Assembly: GCA_005884575.1 (NCBI GenBank)
Contig: VAWW01000030.1
Span: 51,969-99,637, forward strand
Origin: Actinomycetota bacterium
Lineage (GTDB): Bacteria > Actinomycetota > Thermoleophilia > Gaiellales > Gaiellaceae
Direction: 5' to 3'
Length of the DNA stretch: 47,669 nucleotides
Part shown: positions 39,311 through 47,669 of the stretch, piece by piece
Layout: the number at the start of each line of letters is the position of its first letter
Position numbering within the stretch: the first letter of the stretch is position 1
Notes under the pieces: generated by a model
Databases searched by the model: none
What the model was told of the DNA's origin: nothing
The model's input: the letters and a program-made list of their open reading frames with translations, nothing else
Translations under genes and position numbers: made by a program

Positions 39311-39478
39311 CTAGTGCCCCATCCAGCAATGAAAGCCCGCTTCTCGCCCGCTATCACGCGGCGGCAGAGTCCACCCTCGACCTTGCGCAGGCTGCGAGCC
39401 TGCGCGGCGGCCGAGTGCGGCCTCTGCCTTGGTGCTAGCGACCGAGAAACTGGGCTCCATCACTGGAAGGGGCACTAG
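39311..39478. mobile_element. 168-bp palindromic element (MITE/REP-like)
   Basis: The two 82-83-base arms are inverted copies of each other with about 75% identity by eye and only a single-base length difference. Both ends begin CTAGTGCCCC (39311-39320 and the complement of 39469-39478). The arms meet in a perfect inner stem GCGCAGGCT-GCG-AGCCTGCGC (about 39385-39405). Transcribed from either strand it would fold as one long hairpin. It has no coding capacity of its own. It sits between the mutarotase promoter and the pantothenate operon, ending two bases before that operon's GTG. A second copy is not seen in the window, so mobility is inferred from structure. Confidence 0.7.
39465..39472 (+). 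promoter_or_regulatory. Shine-Dalgarno of the pantothenate operon, inside the palindrome
   Basis: GGAAGGGG lies eight bases before the GTG at 39481 and within the right arm of the 168-bp element. It decides the start of the DUF2520 gene. If the hairpin forms in RNA that starts upstream, this site would be paired with the left arm. Confidence 0.6.
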
Positions 39479-39480
39479 AC

Positions 39481-40152
39481 GTGTTCGACCGAATCGAGGT
39501 GATCGGCTCCGGCCGGGTGGGATCCGCCGTCGCTGCGAGGCTGCGCGAGCGCGGCATCGCCGTGACCGCAGAGGCACCGCAGCTCCGGCTCCTATGCGTC
39601 CCGGACGACGCCATTCCGGACGTGGCCCAGGCTCTGACCAACGGACCCGGCTGGATCGCGCATGTCAGCGGGGCGACGTCTCTTTCGGCCCTGGATCCGC
39701 ATGAGCGGCGGTTCAGCGTCCACCCACTCCAGACGTTCACGAAGGCGCGCGGCGCGGAGCAGCTCGACGGCGCCTGGGGAGCGGTGACCGGCGAGACGGA
39801 GGAGGCCCGTGCGGCCGGGACGTGGCTCGCCGAGACGCTCGGGCTGCGGCCGTTCCTCCTCGCCGACGACGCGCGGCCGCTCTATCACGCGGGCGCGGCG
39901 ATCGCGTCGAACTACCTCGTCACGTTGCAGCGCGCCGCCGCGTCGCTGTTCGAGGCCGCGGCCGCGCCGCCGGAGGCGCTCGAGCCGCTGATGCGCCGCA
40001 CGATCGAGAACGGCTTCGAGCTCACCGGCCCGATCGCGCGCGGCGACTGGGCGACGGTCGAGCGGCACCGCGAGGCGATCCGCGCCGCGCGGCCGGAGCT
40101 CGAGCACCTGTACGAGACCCTCGCGGGCGCAACGGTGGCGATCGCGCTATGA
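39481..40152 (+). CDS. Rossmann-fold and DUF2520-domain oxidoreductase, candidate ketopantoate reductase
   Basis: 223 residues. N-terminal NAD(P) loop VIGSGRVGSAVA (GxGxxG at 9-14), then HVSGATSLSAL and FSVHPLQTF (the P-L-x-T motif of the domain), and the helical DUF2520 domain with YHAGAAIASNYLVTLQ. It starts with GTG two bases after the palindromic element. The stop overlaps panC as ATGA, and panB follows. Proteins of this type lie beside panB/panC in several lineages, and the fold resembles ketopantoate reductases, so it may supply the PanE step; not proven. Confidence 0.82.
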   Translation: MFDRIEVIGSGRVGSAVAARLRERGIAVTAEAPQLRLLCVPDDAIPDVAQALTNGPGWIAHVSGATSLSALDPHERRFSVHPLQTFTKARGAEQLDGAWGAVTGETEEARAAGTWLAETLGLRPFLLADDARPLYHAGAAIASNYLVTLQRAAASLFEAAAAPPEALEPLMRRTIENGFELTGPIARGDWATVERHREAIRAARPELEHLYETLAGATVAIAL

Positions 40153-40931
40153 GAGTCGTCCGCACCGTCGCAGACGTCCGCGCGGCCCTCGACGGCCGTG
40201 ACGACGTCGGCCTCGTGCCGACGATGGGCGCCTACCACACAGGCCACGAGGCGCTCTTCCACACGGCGCGCGTCGAGAGCGACTTCGTCGTAGCAAGCCT
40301 GTTCGTCAACCCGGCGCAGTTCGGCGACGAGGCCGATCTCGCCGCGTACCCGCGCGACGAGGCGCGCGACGCGGCGATCGCCGAGGCGGCGGGCGTCGAC
40401 CTGCTCTTCGCGCCGAGCCTCGAGGAGATGTACCCGGCCGGATTCCAGACCTGGGTCGAGGTCGAGGACGCCGCGCGCGGCCTCGAGGGCGACGCGCGGC
40501 CGGGCCATTTCCGCGGCGTCGCCACGGTGTGCCTGAAGCTCTTCGCGATCGTCCGCCCGCAGCGCGCCTACTTCGGCCAGAAGGACGCCCAGCAGGTCGC
40601 GGTGATCCGCCGCATGGTGCGCGACCTCGAGCTCGACCTGGCGATCCGCGTCGTCCCGACCGTCCGCGACGCCGACGGGCTCGCGCTGTCCTCGCGCAAC
40701 GCACGGCTCTCCCCCGCTGAGCGGAAGCGCGCCCTCGCCCTCCCCCGCGCGCTCGCGGCGGCGGTCGGCGCGGCCGATCCGGTCGCGGCCGCGCACGCGG
40801 GCCTCAACGGCCTCCACCCCGACTACGTGGAGCTGCTCGACCTCGACGGCGCCACCGTCCTCGCCGCGGCCGCACGCGTCGGCCCGGTCCGTCTGATCGA
40901 CAACGTCCTCCTGAAAGGATCACTGCAATGA
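40149..40931 (+). CDS. panC: Pantothenate synthetase (pantoate-beta-alanine ligase)
   Basis: 260 residues; joins pantoate and beta-alanine with ATP. PTMGAYHTGH (residues 24-33) is the nucleotidyltransferase HIGH-type motif, FVNPAQFG is the pantoate site, and GHFRGVATVCLKLFAIVRPQRAYFGQKDAQQ and LALSSRNARLS (the KMSKS-like region) are conserved. The ATG overlaps the upstream stop (ATGA), and its own stop overlaps panB (ATGA). Confidence 0.95.
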   Translation: MRVVRTVADVRAALDGRDDVGLVPTMGAYHTGHEALFHTARVESDFVVASLFVNPAQFGDEADLAAYPRDEARDAAIAEAAGVDLLFAPSLEEMYPAGFQTWVEVEDAARGLEGDARPGHFRGVATVCLKLFAIVRPQRAYFGQKDAQQVAVIRRMVRDLELDLAIRVVPTVRDADGLALSSRNARLSPAERKRALALPRALAAAVGAADPVAAAHAGLNGLHPDYVELLDLDGATVLAAAARVGPVRLIDNVLLKGSLQ

Positions 40932-41824
40932 GCGACAAGCCTCCCCGCTACGCATCCTGGACGCACGGCAAGCTGCCGCTGCCCGAGCTCGCCGAGATGA
41001 AGCGGCGCGGCGAGAAGATCGTGATGGTCACCGCCTACGACGCGCCGAGCGCGCGCCTCGCCGACGAGGCCGGAGTGGACATGATCCTCGTCGGCGACTC
41101 GTCCGGGATGGTCGTGCACGGCCGCGAGTCGACCGTCGCCGTGACGATGGACGAGATCGTCCTCATGACACAGTGGGTGGCGCGCGGCGCGAAGCGGCCG
41201 GTCGTCGTCGGCGACATGCCGTTCGGCTCCTACGAGGCCTCGGACGAGGAGGCCGTGCGGAACGCAGTGCGGCTCGTCAAGGAGGGTGGCGCGGACGTCG
41301 TCAAGGTCGAGCGCGGGGGCACGTCGGTCGCGCGGGCGCGCGCGATCGTCGACGCGGGCGTCGGCGTGATGGGCCACGTCGGCCTGACGCCGCAGACGTC
41401 GACGCTGCTCGGCGGGTTCAAGGCGCAGGGACGGAGCGTCGACCAGGCGCGTCGCGTCTACGACGAGGCGCTCGCCCTCGGGGCTGCCGGCTGCTTCGCG
41501 ATCGTGCTCGAGGCAGTGCCGGCGCCCGTCGCCGAGGCCGTGACGAGGGCGCTCGCGGTCCCGACGATCGGAATCGGCGCCGGCGCTGCGTGCGACGGGC
41601 AGGTGCTCGTGTGGCACGACATGCTGGGCTTCTACCAGGGCCAGGCGCCGCGCTTCGTCAAGCGCTATGCCAACCTCGCGGCCGAGATCACCGGCGCGCT
41701 CGGTCGCTACGCCGATGATGTCCGCAGCGGCGCGTTCCCGGAGGAACAGCACACGTATGCGATGCCCAACGAAGAGCGCGAGCTGTTCGAGGCGGAGCTA
41801 GAGGGAGCTAGCGAGCACCACTAG
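40928..41824 (+). CDS. panB: 3-methyl-2-oxobutanoate hydroxymethyltransferase
   Basis: 298 residues; makes ketopantoate from alpha-ketoisovalerate with methylene-THF. MVTAYDAPSARLADEAGVDMILVGDSSGMVVHG is the N-terminal signature with Mg-binding aspartates; VKVERGG, GHVGLTPQ and TIGIGAGAACDGQVLVWHDMLG are intact. Last gene of the DUF2520-panC-panB operon; its 3' end overlaps the convergent Yip1-like gene by 27 bases. Confidence 0.95.
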   Translation: MSDKPPRYASWTHGKLPLPELAEMKRRGEKIVMVTAYDAPSARLADEAGVDMILVGDSSGMVVHGRESTVAVTMDEIVLMTQWVARGAKRPVVVGDMPFGSYEASDEEAVRNAVRLVKEGGADVVKVERGGTSVARARAIVDAGVGVMGHVGLTPQTSTLLGGFKAQGRSVDQARRVYDEALALGAAGCFAIVLEAVPAPVAEAVTRALAVPTIGIGAGAACDGQVLVWHDMLGFYQGQAPRFVKRYANLAAEITGALGRYADDVRSGAFPEEQHTYAMPNEERELFEAELEGASEHH

Positions 41825-42372
41825 CACGGGGAACACCGCGGCGAGGGCTACCGTCGCGGCCGCGCGCGGCCAGCTCCAGCCGTGCACCGTCCGGACGCCG
41901 ATCAGCAGCAGGATGACGCTCCAGGCGATGAAGCCGAGAGCGAAGGCGCCGAAGATCGCGTCGCCGCGCCCGTAGTCGTCGCCGCCCGTGCGGAAGAGAT
42001 CCTGGCCGTAGACGCCGATCCGCACCGGCCAGAAGGTCAGCAGCGCGAGCACCATCGGCACGACGGAGCGGCCAGGACGAAGTAGAAGGCCAGCCCGGTG
42101 ATCGTTCCGCCGATGAAAGCCCAGACGGGGATCACGATCGGCGAGTTGGCCGGATCGTTCAGCAGCTGCCGCGCGACCGGGCTGAGCAGCGATCCGGAGA
42201 TCCCCGCGAGCCCGACGATCGCGGCGACTGGCTCCTGGCGGGCGCGGGCGGTCTCGTCCGAGTCGTCGCGCAACGCCGCGAAGACGGGCCGCGGCGCGAG
42301 CAGCACCGCAGGGATGCTCAGCCACCAGGCGCGCTCGTCGGCAGGAGCCGTCTCGGCGACGGGAGTGCTCAC
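41798..42372 (-). pseudogene. Yip1-like membrane protein, frameshifted
   Basis: From GTG 42372 the frame reads STPVAETAPADERAWWLSIP, APRPVFAALRD and a membrane segment ending GTITGLAFYFVLA (about residue 100), then runs into an unrelated AAPSCRWCSRC tail and stops near 42037. The continuation VVPMVLALLTFWPVRIGVYGQDLF, with two more membrane segments ending LAAVFPVLVVLASSL, is in another frame down to 41798. The switch lies near 42060-42080. Full-length Yip1-domain relatives have extra residues at this point, so a small deletion with frameshift is likely. Function of the family in bacteria is unclear. Real decay or assembly error cannot be told apart here. Confidence 0.6.
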
Positions 42373-42452
42373 GTGTCCAGGGTAACGGCGGAGACGAGCG
42401 GTGCGGCGAGATCGTCGGTGCGGGGCGCGACGAGGTCGCCGCATCGATCGTC

Positions 42453-42458
42453 TAGGCT
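42453..42458 (+). promoter_or_regulatory. -10 box for the membrane synthase-like gene
   Basis: TAGGCT ends seven bases before the GTG at 42466; no Shine-Dalgarno is present, so the mRNA may be leaderless. The -35 is not obvious. Confidence 0.4.
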
Positions 42459-43764
42459 CGCGCGGGTGTCCGACCGGCTGCGCCTGTTCCTGCTCAGCTT
42501 CCTTCTGCTCTACGTCGAGCTGGTACTGATCCGCTGGACCGCGGCGAACGTCCTTTACCTCTCGTACTTCACGAACTTCGTGCTGCTCGGGAGCTTCCTC
42601 GGAATCGGGCTCGGCTTCCTCCGGCCGCGGCCGCAGCTTTTCGCCGCGGCGCCGCTCGTGCTGGGCGCGCTGCTCTGCTTCGTCTACTTCGCGCCGACGA
42701 AGATCTCCCACGAAGGCGGGCGGCTGATCCTCTTCGGCGCGCACACCGGCGGCGTGCCGATCTGGGTCGCGCTGCCGGTCGTCTTCCTCGTGACGACGGC
42801 CGCGCTGATGCTCGTCGCGGGCGCGGCGGCCGCCGTGTTCGTGCGGCTGCAGCCGCTGACCGCGTACAGGTTCGACATCCTCGGCAGCATTGCTGGGACG
42901 GCGACGTTCGCGCTGATGTCGCTGCTCGGGGCGCCGCCACTCGCGTGGGGCGCGGTGATCGCCGTGCTGTTCCTCGCGCTGTACGGCCGCGCTTCGAGTG
43001 CGCTGCAGGTCGCCGGCATTGCCGCGCTCGTCGTCCCGCTCGCTCTCGCGTCGTTCCGCTCCGACCTTCTGTGGTCGCCGTACTACGCGATCAAGCTGAC
43101 GACCCTGGGGCCGGACTCGACGCGCGTCTCGGTGAACGGGATCCCGCACCAGCAGATCGCGCCGCTGGCGGAGAAGCTTCGATTCGGCGCGTACTACGAG
43201 ATCCCGTACCGGCGAATCCGCGAGCGGCCACGCGACGTGCTCGTGATCGGCGCCGGCGACGGAACGGACGTGTCCCTGGCTCTGACCCACGGCGCGCGCC
43301 GCGTCGACGCGGTCGAGATCGACCCGAGGCTGCTTGCGCTCGGCCGTGAGCGAAACGTCGACCGGCCGTACGCCGATCCGCGCGTCCACACGCACGTGAC
43401 CGACGGCCGCGCGTTCCTCGAGCGGACGAGCCGGCGCTTCGACCTGATCGTCTTCGCGCTGCCGGATTCGCTGACGCTCGTCGCGAACCAGTCGTCGCTG
43501 CGGCTCGAGAGCTACCTGTTCACGAAGGAGGCGTTCGCGGCGGCGCGCGACCGGCTGAAGCCGCGCGGGGCGTTCGCGATGTACAACTTCTACCGGCAGC
43601 AATGGCTCGTCGACCGGTTCGCCGGGACGCTCGCCGAGGTCTTCGGGCACGCGCCGTGCATCGACGAGGACCTCGGCTACGGCGCCGTCTACGGCCCCGT
43701 GGCGGACCTCGTGGTCGCGCGAGACATGTCCGTTCAGCGCTGCCGCCGAATCTGGCATGTCCCT

Positions 43765-43775
43765 GGGTCTGACCC
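43765..43775. repeat. Short palindrome inside the membrane synthase-like gene
   Basis: GGGTC-T-GACCC, a five-bp stem with a single central T, like the elements at 22014-22274 in design. The surrounding codons (CCT GGG TCT ... GTT CCT TCT) end in T more often than the gene average. The preceding 13-mer ATCTGGCATGTCC also occurs at 56-68. Confidence 0.4.
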
Positions 43776-44387
43776 GGTTCCTTCTCCCGCGACGGACGAT
43801 CACCCGTTTCCCTACCTGCGCACGGCGAGCCTGCCCGGCTTCTACATCCTCACGCTGGCGCTGATCCTCGCGGTGGCGCTTGCCGGCGTCCGGGCGGCGG
43901 GCGTTCGGCTCCGGGAGATGCGGCCGTATGCGGACCTGTTCTTCATGGGCACGGCGTTCCTGCTGCTCGAGACGAAGAGCGTCGTCCAGTTCGCGCTCCT
44001 GTTCGGGACGACGTGGATCGTCAACGCGCTCGTCTTCGTCGGCGTGCTCGTGACCGTGCTGCTCGCGATCGAGGTCGCGTCCCGGTTCCCGGTACGACGG
44101 CTCTGGCTCCTCTACCTCGCGCTGCTCGCCGCGCTCGCCGTGGCGTGGGTGGTGCCCGAGGCCGACCTGCTCGCGCTCTCGTTCTGGCCGCGCCTCCTGG
44201 CGGCCGTGGCCGTCGCGTTCACGCCGGTGTTCCTCGCGAACCTGATCTTCGCGGAGCGGTTCAAGGACACGGCCGCGTCGGCGACGGCGTTCGGCTCGAA
44301 CCTGCTCGGCGCGATGGTCGGCGGCGTGCTGGAGTACGCGTCGCTGCTGACCGGCTACCGCGCGTTGCTCGTGCTCGTCGCCGGGCT

Positions 44388-47228
<2,841 letters not shown>

Positions 47229-47669
47229 GCGAGAGCCATTCTACCGAGCGAACGCGTGTTCGGATAGAGCGATCTCCGGCCCAGCGGTACTCGTCCGGAT
47301 CGACGCAGAGCCCGGCCTTGACGGGGTTCTGGCGGACGTACTCGCGGGCGTCTTCGAAGTGCCCCTCCGAGGCGATCACCCAGGAGGCGAAGCGGGCGCC
47401 GAACAGGTGGCCGCGGCGACCGTGGCGCAGGTTGAAGCGTTGGGCATGGCGGCCGCTCAGGTACTGGACGCCGGCGGAGAGCTTCGGCTGCGTCGTCTCG
47501 ACGATCGCGTGGTAGTGGTTCGTCATCAGGCAGAAGGAGTAGACCTTCCAGCCGTACCGGTCGACCGTCTTCGCAAGCAGCTCGAGGAAGGCGAGGCGGT
47601 CGTGGTCGTCGCGGACGATCGCCGTCCCGTCGACACCGCGCGCAGTGATGTGGAAGAAGCCGTCCGGCA
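47229..47669 (-). CDS. REP-associated tyrosine transposase (RAYT), 5' end beyond the window
   Basis: The frame enters from the right edge with [19 protein letters not shown] and reads [27 protein letters not shown], giving the HUH motif (NHYH), then [14 protein letters not shown] with the catalytic tyrosine, and EYRWAG. This is the Y1/TnpA-REP type that handles REP palindromes in single-stranded DNA. The C-terminus is unclear: after EYRWAG no in-frame stop occurs before uvrA, so the end may be eroded or frameshifted (one frame stops at the TAG of the uvrA -10). The start codon is not in the window. Confidence 0.75.
47238..47243 (-). promoter_or_regulatory. -10 box of uvrA
   Basis: TAGAAT (minus strand) ends nine bases before the uvrA ATG. 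The LexA-type box lies six bases upstream, within the expected -35/-10 spacer. Confidence 0.6.
47249..47262 (-). promoter_or_regulatory. LexA (SOS) box before uvrA
   Basis: CGAACGCGTGTTCG (plus strand) is a perfect CGAAC-N4-GTTCG dyad, the SOS operator known from Gram-positive bacteria including actinobacteria. Its position over the uvrA promoter supports repression by LexA and induction by DNA damage. Confidence 0.8.

Noticed and set aside
39230-39704. Short open frames across the 168-bp palindrome
   Set aside because: Both strands give similar frames because the DNA is palindromic; the products have no motifs and no good starts.

Overview
The window reads as a chromosomal segment of a very GC-rich, tightly packed bacterium. 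Gene content (TsaE-TsaB-RimI cluster, family-4 uracil-DNA glycosylase, FmdB-type zinc ribbon, binding-protein sugar ABC transporter), a CGAAC-N4-GTTCG SOS box before uvrA, and many 4-base start/stop overlaps suggest an actinobacterial lineage, perhaps Thermoleophilia/Gaiellales-like. The lineage is an inference; no marker gene in the window settles it. I saw no rRNA, tRNA or CRISPR array.

Layout. 1-227: hairpin-rich non-coding DNA. 228-2651 (minus): housekeeping genes fmdB-like, udg, tsaE, tsaB, rimI. 2714-3383 (plus): two overlapping small paralogues with a CxC-x4-C motif. 3389-3763 (minus): queF, with no ordinary start codon. 3760-22910 (minus): one enormous gene of about 6,380 codons for a secreted or membrane-anchored RTX-type calcium-binding-repeat protein, split by a frameshift near 17,190. 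Behind its start (22992-25149, same strand) lie a lipoprotein and an internally duplicated secreted protein, so the three may form an exported-protein operon. 25191-26067: an ArsR-type repressor and an AHSA1/SRPBCC protein under an AT-rich promoter.

26085-39258 is a sugar-use island. Leftward: a DeoR-type regulator, galT, lacZ-type GH2 beta-galactosidase and galK. Rightward: a sugar-binding protein, two permeases, a GH4 glycosidase (alpha-galactosidase-like) and an ABC ATPase. Converging on these from the right are a mutarotase, an aldo/keto reductase and an amidohydrolase that look like the first steps of oxidative L-fucose breakdown. Together they suggest uptake of galactose- and perhaps fucose-containing oligosaccharides, cleavage inside the cell, and entry through GalK/GalT plus a fuconate branch. 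galE and an alpha-fucosidase are not in the window.

39311-39478 is a 168-bp near-perfect palindrome whose right end carries the Shine-Dalgarno sequence of the pantothenate operon (DUF2520 protein, panC, panB; 39481-41824). Then come a damaged Yip1-like membrane gene, a multi-pass membrane protein with a spermidine-synthase-like domain, uvrA, and a REP-associated tyrosine transposase (RAYT) cut by the right edge.

The most interesting signals are the giant RTX-type gene, the palindromic elements (a 168-bp one, three in-frame AT-rich ones inside the giant gene, and a possible one inside the membrane synthase gene) near a RAYT, and a recurring -10 box placed 7-9 bases before start codons, which suggests leaderless transcription. 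Three genes carry apparent small deletions (giant gene, mutarotase, Yip1-like); these may be real or may be assembly dropouts.
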